Below, piece by piece: positions 35,885 through 45,139 of a stretch of 64,000 bases of DNA. Source of the stretch: Emcibacteraceae bacterium (GTDB lineage Bacteria > Pseudomonadota > Alphaproteobacteria > Sphingomonadales > Emcibacteraceae). The notes beneath the pieces are model-generated. The model did not search any database. It was not told the DNA's origin and saw only the letters and a program-made list of their open reading frames with translations. A program made the translations under genes and the position numbers. The DNA is taken from positions 124,001 to 188,000 of the forward strand of contig JAWKXO010000003.1 of NCBI GenBank assembly GCA_041396985.1. Direction: 5' to 3'. The stretch's first letter is position 1. Every line of letters begins with the position of its first letter.

Positions 35885-36796
35885 TTATTTGTTGGGATCT
35901 GTGAAGACCAGATCTTCTATTTTATCGGCTCTGACGATTTTTACGGTTTGCTTTTTGCCACTGCCTGTGCCGGTACCATTTTGTTCCGCAATGACTTTGC
36001 TTACTTCGTCAGCATAAGTAACATTGCTTCTGCTACTCTCTGAGTTCTTAGCAATTCCCATTGTGTCGTCCCCCTCAACTGCCAGACTTCTAAGAGAAAG
36101 TGACAATTCACCCATACGGGACATTAAAGCGATTTTTTCGGCCTGTTTGGGCAGAACTTCAAAGGTTGCTATTTTCCCGATTGATGGTGTGTTGGTTTCA
36201 TTTGTCATCTGGGTATCAATAGCCAGAACACGAATGTCTGTAAGCACTGTCTCTGCCGCCTGTATTTCTGTCTTTCCACCTTCCTTGCCTGGAACGTCTT
36301 CTTCAACATCATGGGTAAGAAGAATATCGACAGAATCGCCAGGGAAAATAAACCCGGATAATCCAGTACGTGAGTTAATGGCAATTGATACTGCTCGATA
36401 CCCAGGTTTTAACACAGCGGCCATGAAGCCTCTGGAGCCTGGTTTAACCACGCGGCCGTTTAAAATTGGCTCACCAGCAGCAATTGGAGTCTTGGCAACT
36501 GCGCCAATAAATGTCTCCATCTGACCGTTCGCAGTCGCATCTGATTTTTTCTGAGTATAATTTTCATTGATATTATCCCCTGGCCATGATTGCCATGTCA
36601 GGTCTTCTTTTTTTAGAAAATGACCGGTTGGCACATCGTCTGCTGCAACAAGCACCTGTATTTCAGATGCAACCTGCTGAACAATTGTGGTTTTTGCAGC
36701 TTCTGGTGCTGAAATCAGACTTCTGGCCAAAAATGCCGTTATGCCCGCGACAATAAGTGCAGCTGTTATGAGTATGATGCTTCTCGTGTTTATCAT
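35885..36796 (-). CDS. cpaB: Pilus assembly protein CpaB/RcpC
   Basis: A 303-residue periplasmic protein held by an N-terminal helix (SIILITAALIVAGITAFLAR). It has an SAF-type domain with VLVAADDVPTGHFLKKEDLT and the RcpC/CpaB domain GYRAVSIAINSRTGLSGFIF, then PGDSVDILLTHDV. It is thought to modulate the secretin or pilin passage. The C-terminal TGTGSGKKQTVKIVRADKIE is basic. It lies 24 bp downstream of cpaA. Confidence 0.95.
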   Translation of the reverse strand: MINTRSIILITAALIVAGITAFLARSLISAPEAAKTTIVQQVASEIQVLVAADDVPTGHFLKKEDLTWQSWPGDNINENYTQKKSDATANGQMETFIGAVAKTPIAAGEPILNGRVVKPGSRGFMAAVLKPGYRAVSIAINSRTGLSGFIFPGDSVDILLTHDVEEDVPGKEGGKTEIQAAETVLTDIRVLAIDTQMTNETNTPSIGKIATFEVLPKQAEKIALMSRMGELSLSLRSLAVEGDDTMGIAKNSESSRSNVTYADEVSKVIAEQNGTGTGSGKKQTVKIVRADKIEDLVFTDPNK

Positions 36797-36820
36797 TTTC
36801 CTGTTATCCTGTTTGTGGCT

Positions 36821-37354
36821 CTAATTGAGCGCCTGGAATAATCGATAGGCGACATAAAGCCCTCCTATGGAAATCCCAACTCCATAAGGAATATTATTTT
36901 CCTCATGATCCAACTCTGCTAACTCTGACATAGAAAAGTTTATTTTTTCTGAAGATTTATGCTGAGAAGTGTAATTTTTTAAATATCTGAAACTTATTAT
37001 TAACAGTGCGAGCAGCCCGCCAAAGATCGTTGTAATTAATAGAAATTCTAAAATAAGTGATGGGCCTGCCCATAGGGCAATAGCCGGGATTAATTTGACG
37101 TCCCCTCCGCCAATATATCCGCGCGCAAATAAAAAAACCAGGAATGAGAATATTAGAATTGAAATTCCAATTGACCAGCCAATTGAGACTAAGGTGACCT
37201 GGAAACCATCAAAATAAAGTGCTGCAATGAATATTGGATATAATAATGCAACGCTTAAACATAGCCTGTTGGAGAGGATAAAATAGCGAATATCCGATAC
37301 GGCAGCCCAGATCATGAGGCAACAAAAAATAGTTATGATTAAATTGGCAGTCAA
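36821..37354 (-). CDS. cpaA: Prepilin peptidase CpaA
   Basis: A membrane aspartic protease (A24 family, 177 residues) that trims and may methylate Flp pilin. The catalytic aspartates are in AAVSDIRYFILSNRL (Asp21) and YIGGGDVKLIPAIALW. About five hydrophobic helices are visible. The C-terminal ~40 residues (ISMSELAELDHEEN-like stretch) form an extra charged loop before the last short helix, longer than in typical CpaA. It lies 115 bp downstream of flp1, so is either cotranscribed or has its own start site. Confidence 0.92.
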   Translation of the reverse strand: MTANLIITIFCCLMIWAAVSDIRYFILSNRLCLSVALLYPIFIAALYFDGFQVTLVSIGWSIGISILIFSFLVFLFARGYIGGGDVKLIPAIALWAGPSLILEFLLITTIFGGLLALLIISFRYLKNYTSQHKSSEKINFSMSELAELDHEENNIPYGVGISIGGLYVAYRLFQALN

Positions 37355-37469
37355 TTCGTGTTCCAGAAAGTAATTGCATTATATTTTCTGGAAGGATGAT
37401 AAACGGCTGCTCTTAAGATATGGTAAAATTATATAGAAGTCGTATTAATTTAAGATCACAAAGTGAAGA

Positions 37470-37655
37470 TTAATTCTGCGATTCTTCAATGGCGGTTCCA
37501 ACAGTGGTCAGGGTGTTTTTGAATTCACCACCGATTGTTGATAGGGCTCCTGTTATAGCCAAAGCAATTAATGACACTAGCAATCCATATTCAATAGCGG
37601 TTGCGCCTGTTTCATTGGATAATAATGATTTTATTTTCTGCCTAATGATTTTCAT
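37470..37655 (-). CDS. flp1: Flp-type pilin, copy 1
   Basis: A 61-residue type IVb prepilin. A basic leader (MKIIRQKIKSLLSNETG) is cut by CpaA after the Gly of ETG-ATAIEYGLLVSL; the Glu at +5 and Tyr next to it are conserved, followed by the hydrophobic stretch and a polar tail. It differs from copy 2 in the leader and tail. A terminator-like hairpin separates it from copy 2 upstream. Confidence 0.95.
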   Translation of the reverse strand: MKIIRQKIKSLLSNETGATAIEYGLLVSLIALAITGALSTIGGEFKNTLTTVGTAIEESQN

Positions 37656-37680
37656 GTTTTTGCCCTGCCCTGGTTGGAGA

Positions 37681-37726
37681 AAAAAAGGCCCTGAATACTC
37701 ATGATGATGTATACAAGGCCTTTTTT
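37681..37726 (-). terminator. Hairpin between the two pilin genes
   Basis: AAAAAAGGCC (37681-37690) and GGCCTTTTTT (37717-37726) are perfect inverted arms around a 26-bp interior. On the minus strand the tail is a T run, so most flp2 transcripts should stop here, with read-through to the assembly genes. This could set a high pilin to machinery ratio. Confidence 0.75.
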
Positions 37727-37775
37727 GAGAATTTATGAATAGATGATCTACCCATTATTAAAAGCAAGAATGCTA

Positions 37776-37952
37776 TTAGGTATTAGCATTAGTGAGTTCT
37801 GTGCCTACGCTTGAAAAAGTTGTTTGTAGTTGTGGGCCAATAGCTTTCATTCCCGCGATGCCGGCAATAGAAATCAAAGCAGCAATCAGACCGTATTCGA
37901 TAGCTGTAGCACCTTTTTCAGACTTGCGTAGTTTTGCAAATAGTTTAGTCAT
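37776..37952 (-). CDS. flp2: Flp-type pilin, copy 2
   Basis: A 58-residue prepilin read from the minus strand, starting MTKLFAKLRKSEKGATAIEY and ending IGPQLQTTFSSVGTELTNAN-T. The cleavage site is EKG-ATAIEYG, as in copy 1. A GGAG lies 7 nt before the ATG at 37952, a strong initiation signal. As the most upstream gene, followed by a terminator-like hairpin, it is the best candidate for the major pilin. Confidence 0.95.
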   Translation of the reverse strand: MTKLFAKLRKSEKGATAIEYGLIAALISIAGIAGMKAIGPQLQTTFSSVGTELTNANT

Positions 37953-38218
37953 AGTTCTTACTCCATTTATGTCTATAGTATGCTTAGTTAAATTTAAAAT
38001 ATCACGTTTGCAGGGTTCATTATGGATTGAGATTATGAATAAATAGTTAACAAAATATTTTTTTTATCCATATATTACAATGTGTTAGGTGATAATTTTG
38101 ATTTAAATTTAATTAAAAATTTATCTATACAGAATTGGCAATAAATAAATATTCCCCGACTTTTATCAGTACTAATGTTCTCAGAATTAAAATTACACAG
38201 TAAAATAAGGGTGTTATA

Positions 38219-40444
38219 TCAGATTGGATATGTTGAAATGGTCATGACAATATGTGAAATCTTTCCATCATGAGACATAGTTGACAGCTCGCCGCCGATT
38301 AATTTTGCAATGTCCTGAGCGACAGATAATCCAAATCCAGCCGCTATTTTTGTTTCAAAATCTGCTTTATTTGAAGTTTTTCCGTCTTCTTTCCGGTGTA
38401 AATTATATGTTTTCTGGAATAATTCGGCGGCGTTTTCTTCATTTATAGTCTGATTTACCAGGGGTATTTCAATTCTCACCTGAGCATTGCTGTTGACGAG
38501 GACTGACATATGGAGTTTATCGCCAATATCAGCATGTCGCGTAGCAAAGGTAATTATTTTAATGAGGCATAATATAATGCAATGTTTATCATTATAAAGA
38601 ATGACATCAATATTATCATCAATACCGGTTACATCTATTTCCTTGCTTTCGAGAATCGGTGCGATGGCTGACATAGCTTCCTGAATAACGGATTTAAGCG
38701 AAAAAGACTCAGGTGAGGGTTCAATAAGACCTGCTTCAAGCTTGGCAGAATCGAGAATATTATTAACAGCCTCCTTCAGGTGGTTTGCGGCATTGATAAT
38801 ATCTTTCGTATTTTTCCGATACTGGTCACTGACCGGTCCCCACATTTCATTATCAATCATTTGGGAAAAGCCGATAATGGCATTAAGGGGTGTGCGAAAC
38901 TCATGTGAAAGATTATGAAGCAGTTCCGAGGCCACTTCATCTTTTTCCTTTTTATCTAGATCACCAGATTTAGATTTCTTGTTGCCGTAACTTGCATCAT
39001 TATCCTGATCATATGATGCTTCGTTCGTCAGATTTCCAGAAAATTGAGGAAGATGTTTAACATTATCACTATATTTTGTTTCTTCCAGAGGAGTTTCAAG
39101 GATTAGCGGTTCATCAGTATTTTCACCTTCTTCGTCATCCGGCTCGCCTGAAGGTATTTTGTCACTGATCTGCTCAAACTTGCTGTCATCAAGATGTGCG
39201 CTACCACGGAACCCTGTAAAACGACCATTATCAATATCGAAAGTGGCTATAGCACTCAGCCGGAAGCATTGGAATACATTTGGGGAAATTTCAAAAAGAA
39301 ATTCTTCGTCCCTGAATGGCTGACGCTTTTCAAACAAGGCAATAAAATCATTAGGGTCCCCTTCTGCGGCACCTTTTCTTCGCCACAGGCAAAGAAAATC
39401 TTCACCATTCATGGCTTCCGGCGTTTGAAGAAACACAGATTCGGCGTTTTCGGAAAGATATTTTATATTGCCATAGCGGTCTATTTCCCAGAACCATTCG
39501 TCAGAAATAGAAGTGGGACCTGATTGAGGCGCTTCGTGATCAAGCACAAGCACTTCTTCATCCTCGGCGTCTTCCGATAATTCAGTGTCAACTTCATGTT
39601 CAGATATTGAAGCAGCTTCTATATCCTCTTCGAGGTCTTCCTGCTCAGGAAAATACTTCTCAACATGAATCTCGCGATCCGGCTGCTGCTTCTGCGCTGC
39701 ATCCTTCTTTTCCAAAATTGACGTAAGACTTATCGGTTGGTTTTTACGTTCCTGATCACTTGAGTGTTCCTCGGACTGACTTTCTACATTATCTTCTTTT
39801 TCGACTTCGTCTTCTTGTTTTTGTGGAAGGTCAGTATCCGTCAAACCGGATTTTGTATTTTTCTTTGACCTTAAAACCTCAAGAATATTTGCTGTTGCAT
39901 CTTCGTTCAAGACAGTTGAGTTTTGCTGGGCTTCTTCAAGTTCCTGCAGGCTTATTTTTTTGCTTTCGGCGACACTTTGTTGTTCAGGCTCAATGCGGGT
40001 TGATTTTTTCCGCATCTTGTCAAGCTCACGTCTGAGTATAGGGGAGAGGCCAAATCTTTTACCAATATGGTCCCGATGTTCATCAGATGCATATTTTATC
40101 AGATAAAGAAGCTGCTCTTCTTCGATCATTGCTTCTTCGAGTAATGTGCCAGAAACTTCCACCACATCCTCACTGATCAGTTTAATCAGTTCTTCCGGTG
40201 GGTTATCAATTGTCAGAAGAATATTGGCCAGTTCTTTGCGTATGGTAATATCAACGTCACTGATCAGCTCATTGATAATTTCAATAAGCATTCTGACCTG
40301 ATTTTCAGATTCCATTGGGCGTTCCTGCAGGAACAAATCGCAGATGTGAGAAAACAGAAGAGTTCGGCTTTCAACAGAATTATCCTCTGCAAGTGCCAGT
40401 AAATTCCTAATCCTGTCATCAAATTGTGCTTTTTTCTGCACCAT
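38219..40444 (-). CDS. DUF2336-PAS histidine kinase with degenerate ATPase domain
   Basis: A soluble 741-residue sensor protein. It comprises a DUF2336-like helical N-domain (about 1-150), a long acidic linker (about 155-310), a PAS-like domain (about 315-425) and a DHp domain with NLSHEFRTPLNAIIGFSQMI (His514, Glu515) and the MWGPVSDQYRKN element, as in the PleC/DivJ group. The ATPase part is degenerate: the N-box region (623-636) has no conserved Asn, and the G1 region (655-668) lacks D-x-G-x-G; only a G2-like GFGLS (703-707) remains. It may thus be a pseudokinase. It lies just upstream of the pilin genes, with a 266-bp gap. Confidence 0.9.
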   Translation of the reverse strand: MVQKKAQFDDRIRNLLALAEDNSVESRTLLFSHICDLFLQERPMESENQVRMLIEIINELISDVDITIRKELANILLTIDNPPEELIKLISEDVVEVSGTLLEEAMIEEEQLLYLIKYASDEHRDHIGKRFGLSPILRRELDKMRKKSTRIEPEQQSVAESKKISLQELEEAQQNSTVLNEDATANILEVLRSKKNTKSGLTDTDLPQKQEDEVEKEDNVESQSEEHSSDQERKNQPISLTSILEKKDAAQKQQPDREIHVEKYFPEQEDLEEDIEAASISEHEVDTELSEDAEDEEVLVLDHEAPQSGPTSISDEWFWEIDRYGNIKYLSENAESVFLQTPEAMNGEDFLCLWRRKGAAEGDPNDFIALFEKRQPFRDEEFLFEISPNVFQCFRLSAIATFDIDNGRFTGFRGSAHLDDSKFEQISDKIPSGEPDDEEGENTDEPLILETPLEETKYSDNVKHLPQFSGNLTNEASYDQDNDASYGNKKSKSGDLDKKEKDEVASELLHNLSHEFRTPLNAIIGFSQMIDNEMWGPVSDQYRKNTKDIINAANHLKEAVNNILDSAKLEAGLIEPSPESFSLKSVIQEAMSAIAPILESKEIDVTGIDDNIDVILYNDKHCIILCLIKIITFATRHADIGDKLHMSVLVNSNAQVRIEIPLVNQTINEENAAELFQKTYNLHRKEDGKTSNKADFETKIAAGFGLSVAQDIAKLIGGELSTMSHDGKISHIVMTISTYPI

Positions 40445-40771
40445 TTGCCCAATGCCCCTTTGTGTACCCGTCTCAACAAACTGCCATAATTTGAATAAAG
40501 GATCAATTTATCAGACTGTATGCTTAAGCACCCAGACTGTGAAAATTCAATTAAAGCCTTCTCCGACGACTAATATAACCGTTTATGATTCTCATATCCA
40601 GTGAAAGCTATGGTTAACGCCAGAAAAATATAAAAAATCAGGAAAAGGATGATTTTCTAATAAAATTATGTATTTGGATTAAATAGTGATATAATATTTC
40701 GTGCAGAGTAATTTTTACTTAGCAAAAATTACAAAACAAAAAACCAGTGAAAGGCTTGCAAGAAGTAATAT
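40445..40771. other. Divergent promoter region of kinase gene and lrp
   Basis: 327 bp without a gene. A TATAAT hexamer (40690-40695) precedes lrp by about 77 bp. The remainder is AT-rich with no recognised element except the inverted repeat listed separately. Confidence 0.5.
40708..40732. promoter_or_regulatory. Perfect inverted repeat before lrp, probable operator
   Basis: GTAATTTTT and AAAAATTAC are exact 9-bp inverted arms around the 7-bp spacer ACTTAGC. It lies just downstream of a TATAAT hexamer and 39 bp before the Lrp-like gene. AT-rich dyads at this position are typical autoregulatory sites for Lrp/AsnC proteins, so I infer an operator for the adjacent gene; a leader hairpin is the alternative. 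Confidence 0.55.
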
Positions 40772-41263
40772 ATGCAACATATCAAGCTTGATAACATCGA
40801 TCTTAAGATATTACAGATTTTACAGGAAGAAGGTAGAATTACCAATGTAAAACTTGCTGAGAGGGTTGGGATTACTGCTCCACCATGTTTGCGAAGGGTA
40901 AAAGCACTCGAGGATGCGGGATATATTCAAGGCTATCATGCAGATTTAAATCCGGAAAATCTTGGATTTAATCTGGTTGTATTTGCTTTAGTGGGACTTC
41001 ATAGTCAGGCTGAAACGGATCTAAGGGCTTTCGAAGAGCTTGTGGCCGGATGGCCAATGGTCAGGGAAGCCTATATGCTAAACGGGGAAATCGATTTTAT
41101 TTTAAAAATTGTTGCGCGCGATCTTAATCATTTTCAAAAATTCCTAACTACCCATCTGACACCCGCTCCAAATGTTGAAAGTGTGAAAACTTCTTTAAGT
41201 ATTCGCTGCGGAAAGCATAGGCCTGGAGTTCCTTTTACGCCTGATTCTGTATTTCCTAAATAA
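40772..41263 (+). CDS. Lrp/AsnC family transcriptional regulator
   Basis: A 163-residue regulator, full length. An N-terminal helix-turn-helix (LDNIDLKILQILQEEGRITN, VKLAERVGITAPPCLRRVKA) is followed by the RAM effector domain, FNLVVFALVGLHSQAETDLR and MVREAYMLNGEIDFILKIVA. Such proteins sense amino acids. The Cys-containing P-P-C-L-R-R recognition region is usual in the Lrp subgroup. Its target is not readable from sequence; a likely autoregulatory dyad is immediately upstream. Confidence 0.93.
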   Translation: MQHIKLDNIDLKILQILQEEGRITNVKLAERVGITAPPCLRRVKALEDAGYIQGYHADLNPENLGFNLVVFALVGLHSQAETDLRAFEELVAGWPMVREAYMLNGEIDFILKIVARDLNHFQKFLTTHLTPAPNVESVKTSLSIRCGKHRPGVPFTPDSVFPK

Positions 41264-41288
41264 AAAAGCCGCTTTAATAAGCGGCTTC
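41262..41288. terminator. Bidirectional terminator between lrp-like gene and greA
   Basis: AAGCCGCTT and AAGCGGCTT arms form a 9-bp stem with a TAAT loop. The left flank is A-rich so minus-strand transcription (greA) ends in a T run, while on the plus side it follows the regulator's stop codon directly. Confidence 0.85.
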
Positions 41289-41311
41289 ATTAAGAGTATT
41301 TTTAGCAGAGA

Positions 41312-41785
41312 TCAGATAAATTCAATTTTGACGATTTCATAATAAGTTTCGCCGCCAGGTGTTTTAACCTCTACCTCGTCACCAAGATTACGGCCAATCA
41401 AGGCGCGTCCAATGGGGGAACTGAATGAAATTTTTCCGGCACTGACATCAACTTCATCAACACCGACAATCTGGTAAGTTGATTCTTTATCATCTTCATC
41501 GGCAATTGTTACAGTAGAGGCAAAAACCACTTTATTTCCCGAAAGATCTTTTGGATCAATCACTTCAGCACGGCTCAGACTGTCCTCGATCATCTGGATG
41601 CGGCCTTCGATCATACCCTGCTGTTCCTTTGCAGCATGATATTCGGCGTTCTCGGAAAGGTCACCGTGAGCACGAGCTTCTTCAATTGCTTTAATAATTG
41701 CAGGTCTTTCAGAATGTTTCAGGTTTTTTAATTCCTGTTCCAGTCTTGAGTGGCCTTCAATGGTCATTGGAACTTTTTCTACCAT
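41312..41785 (-). CDS. greA: Transcription elongation factor GreA
   Basis: GreA promotes cleavage of backtracked transcripts by RNA polymerase. I start at ATG 41785 (MVEKVPMTIEGHSRLEQELK), giving 157 residues, the standard length; the frame extends to an upstream ATG at 41848 that would add a non-family tail. The coiled coil carries the acidic tip ARAHGDLSENAEYHAAKE. The C-terminal FKBP-like domain has SPIGRALIGRNLGDEVEVKT. It lies downstream of carB with a gap of about 110 bp. Confidence 0.96.
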   Translation of the reverse strand: MVEKVPMTIEGHSRLEQELKNLKHSERPAIIKAIEEARAHGDLSENAEYHAAKEQQGMIEGRIQMIEDSLSRAEVIDPKDLSGNKVVFASTVTIADEDDKESTYQIVGVDEVDVSAGKISFSSPIGRALIGRNLGDEVEVKTPGGETYYEIVKIEFI

Positions 41786-41896
41786 TTCTTTTTTCTCTAT
41801 TCCAAAAAAATAATTCAGAAAATAGTGGCACAGTTGTTCGAAAGACACAATTGCGCTTTTTAAATTTCTGCAGTTTTAATTAAAAATTTTAATCAA

Positions 41897-44800
41897 TCAC
41901 ATATAAGACTGAAGGGGTTTAACTTCAAGAGAGGAAGATTTCAAGACTTTTATTGCTTCCATTGCTGAAATTGCTCCTCTTGAGGTGGTATAATAGGGAA
42001 TGTTCGCCTGAAGAGCAGTCCGTCTGAGTTCATAACTGTCTTTGATGGACTGAGCGCCTTCTGTCGTATTAAAAATCAAATCTATTTCATCATTCTTAAT
42101 TGCATCGACAATATGGGGCCGTCCTTCAAGCACTTTATTTATGCGGGTTACGTCTATGCCCTGCGCCTGTAAATACTCAGCCGTACCACCCGTAGCGATA
42201 ACAGTATACCCCATACCAATCAGCTCTCTGGCAGGTTCAACCATTTTTGCTTTGTCGCGGTTTTTGACCGAAATAAAGACATTTCCCTTAAGGGGCAAAT
42301 GGGTGCCGGCAGCAATTTGCGATTTGAGAAATGCTTTGGCGAACGTATCATCAAGACCGATCACTTCGCCGGTTGAGCGCATTTCAGGGCCAAGAAGAAT
42401 ATCAACGCCCGGAAAACGGTTAAAGGGAAGGACAGCTTCCTTAACCGCAACATGACTGGTACGGTAGCTTGGAATATCAAAATCTTTCAATTTTTCACCT
42501 GCCATCAAACGGGCGGCTATTTTTGCGACTGGCGCGCCAATGGCTTTGGCAACAAATGGGACAGTACGACTGGCCCTTGGGTTTACTTCAATCAGATAGA
42601 CGACATCGTCTTTTACAGCAAACTGGACATTCATCAGGCCCTTAACATTAAGGGCAAGAGCCAGTTTTGTTGTTTGCGCTTCCAAATCTTCAATAACGCT
42701 GTCTTTAAGCGAATATGGTGGAAGTGAGCAGGCGCTGTCACCTGAATGGACACCAGCTTCTTCAATATGCTGCATGATTGCGGCAATATGAACGTCTTCA
42801 CCGTCACACAAGGCATCAACATCGACTTCAGTTGCACCGCCAAGATAGCGGTCAATCAATACCGGACTTTCCCATGAAACGCGAACGGCCTCTTTCATAT
42901 AGCGTTCGAGCGATACTGTGTCATAGACAATTTCCATAGCCCGTCCACCAAGCACATAGGATGGGCGGATCAAAATAGGATAACCAATACCCTCTGCAAT
43001 TTTTACGGCTGCTTCGGTTGTGGTCGCCAGTCCGTTATCAGGTTGTCTGAGGCCAAGGTTATCAACGAGGTCTTTAAATCTCTCGCGGTCTTCTGCCAAG
43101 TCAATTGAATCTGGTGAGGTCCCAAGAATAGGTATATTGGCGTCTTGCAATGCATGGGACAATTTCAGTGGTGTCTGACCACCAAACTGAACGATCACAC
43201 CCACAACTTCGCCATTTTCCTGTTCTTTTCTGATCAGGTCTATAACATTTTCAGCCGTTAAAGGCTCAAAATAAAGGCGGTCTGATGTATCGTAGTCAGT
43301 GGATACAGTCTCCGGATTGCAGTTGACCATTATGGTCTCATAATTTTGATCACTTAAGGAAAATGCGGCGTGACAGCAGCAATAGTCAAACTCAATCCCC
43401 TGACCAATTCTGTTAGGGCCTCCGCCAAGAATTACTATTTTGCGGGCATCTGTCGGTTCCGATTCACATTCACTTTCGCCGGACGCGTCACGTTCATAGC
43501 TGGAATAGAGATAAGGCGTTTGTGAAGCAAACTCAGCGGCACAGGTATCTATACGTTTATAGGATGGATAAATACCAAGAGACCGTCTTTTTTCTGCAAC
43601 GTCATTTTCCTCTAAACCACAAAGCTCGGCAAGGCGTTGATCTGAAAACCCGAGGGACTTAAGTTTCTGAAGTTCGAGTTTGTCTGTTGGCAGTCCATTT
43701 TTACGGACGTCTTTTTCGGCATCTGTGATTAATCTGATCTGATCTATAAACCATGGGTCATATTTTGCGATAGCATGAATTTCAGCTGTGCTCATACCAA
43801 GACGTAAGGCTTGCGCCAATATAAGAATTCTATCCGCTGTTGGGACTGCCAGTGCGGCCTTAACCGCGTTTATGTCACCAATTTCAGGATCGTAACCGGG
43901 TATGTCAATTTCATTTAACCCGGTCAGATCAGTTTCCATAGATCTAAGGGCTTTTTGAAGACTTTCAGGAAAACTGCGGCCAATGGACATGGCTTCACCA
44001 ACGGACTTCATTGCTGTTGTAAGTGTTGGGACGGCTCCGGGGAATTTTTCAAATGTAAAGCGGGGAATTTTTGTTACGACATAATCAATTGTCGGCTCAA
44101 AAGAAGACGGCGTTACACCGGTAATTTCATTGGAAAGTTCGTCAAGCGTATAGCCGACTGCAAGCTTTGCGGCAACCTTTGCAATTGGGAATCCGGTCGC
44201 TTTTGAAGCAAGGGCAGAAGACCGGCTTACGCGTGGGTTCATTTCAATAATGATCAGTTCACCATTCTCCGGATTAACGGCAAATTGCACGTTTGATCCG
44301 CCGGTTTCCACACCAATTTCACGAAGCACTGCGATCGATGCGTTACGCATGATCTGGTATTCTTTATCAGTCAGGGTCAGGGCGGGTGCTACTGTAATAC
44401 TGTCCCCGGTATGTATGCCCATCGGATCAAAATTTTCAATTGAGCAGATGATGATACAGTTATCCGCTGTGTCACGGACCACTTCCATTTCATATTCTTT
44501 CCAGCCCAATACAGATTGCTCCACCAGGACTTCATGGCTCGGGGAGGCATCAAGACCGCCCTTAACGATCTGAATATATTCTTCTTTATTATAGGCAACA
44601 CCACCACCTGTTCCCCCCATGGTGAAACTTGGCCTGATAATACTGGGCAGTTTGATATATTCCAGTGCATCCAGTGCTTCTTCAAGTGATTTTACCACCC
44701 GGCTTCTTGGTGTATTTATATTGAGACGTTTCATGGCGTCTTTGAACAGCTGTCTGTCTTCGGCCATATTGATGGCATCAACCTTGGCACCAATCAGTTC

Positions 44801-45139
44801 GACGTTATATTTTTCCAGAATGCCGGCTTTATCAAGTTTTAAGGCGGTATTAAGGCCGGTTTGTCCACCCATTGTCGGCAAAATAGCATCCGGTCTTTCC
44901 TTGATAATGATTTTTTCAACCATTTCCGGTGTTATCGGTTCCACATAGGTCGCATCGGCAAGATCCGGATCAGTCATAATTGTTGCCGGATTACTATTTA
45001 CAAGGATAACTCTGTATCCTTCTTCTCGCAGGGCTTTGCAGGCTTGCGTTCCCGAATAATCAAATTCACACGCCTGTCCTATGATAATCGGGCCTGCGCC
45101 TATAATAAGGATGGAATTTATGTCGGTACGTTTAGGCAT
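41897..45139 (-). CDS. carB: Carbamoyl-phosphate synthase large subunit
   Basis: The 1080-residue large subunit that makes carbamoyl phosphate for arginine and pyrimidine synthesis. Two homologous halves each have an ATP-grasp domain: SILIIGAGPIIIGQACEFDY with GGTGGGVAYN in the first, and ILGGGPNRIGQGIEFDYCC in the second. The C-terminal allosteric domain contains GYTVIATGGTAEYLQAQGI. Its start overlaps the carA stop region by 8 bp, giving translational coupling. greA follows on the same strand. Confidence 0.98.
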   Translation of the reverse strand: MPKRTDINSILIIGAGPIIIGQACEFDYSGTQACKALREEGYRVILVNSNPATIMTDPDLADATYVEPITPEMVEKIIIKERPDAILPTMGGQTGLNTALKLDKAGILEKYNVELIGAKVDAINMAEDRQLFKDAMKRLNINTPRSRVVKSLEEALDALEYIKLPSIIRPSFTMGGTGGGVAYNKEEYIQIVKGGLDASPSHEVLVEQSVLGWKEYEMEVVRDTADNCIIICSIENFDPMGIHTGDSITVAPALTLTDKEYQIMRNASIAVLREIGVETGGSNVQFAVNPENGELIIIEMNPRVSRSSALASKATGFPIAKVAAKLAVGYTLDELSNEITGVTPSSFEPTIDYVVTKIPRFTFEKFPGAVPTLTTAMKSVGEAMSIGRSFPESLQKALRSMETDLTGLNEIDIPGYDPEIGDINAVKAALAVPTADRILILAQALRLGMSTAEIHAIAKYDPWFIDQIRLITDAEKDVRKNGLPTDKLELQKLKSLGFSDQRLAELCGLEENDVAEKRRSLGIYPSYKRIDTCAAEFASQTPYLYSSYERDASGESECESEPTDARKIVILGGGPNRIGQGIEFDYCCCHAAFSLSDQNYETIMVNCNPETVSTDYDTSDRLYFEPLTAENVIDLIRKEQENGEVVGVIVQFGGQTPLKLSHALQDANIPILGTSPDSIDLAEDRERFKDLVDNLGLRQPDNGLATTTEAAVKIAEGIGYPILIRPSYVLGGRAMEIVYDTVSLERYMKEAVRVSWESPVLIDRYLGGATEVDVDALCDGEDVHIAAIMQHIEEAGVHSGDSACSLPPYSLKDSVIEDLEAQTTKLALALNVKGLMNVQFAVKDDVVYLIEVNPRASRTVPFVAKAIGAPVAKIAARLMAGEKLKDFDIPSYRTSHVAVKEAVLPFNRFPGVDILLGPEMRSTGEVIGLDDTFAKAFLKSQIAAGTHLPLKGNVFISVKNRDKAKMVEPARELIGMGYTVIATGGTAEYLQAQGIDVTRINKVLEGRPHIVDAIKNDEIDLIFNTTEGAQSIKDSYELRRTALQANIPYYTTSRGAISAMEAIKVLKSSSLEVKPLQSYM

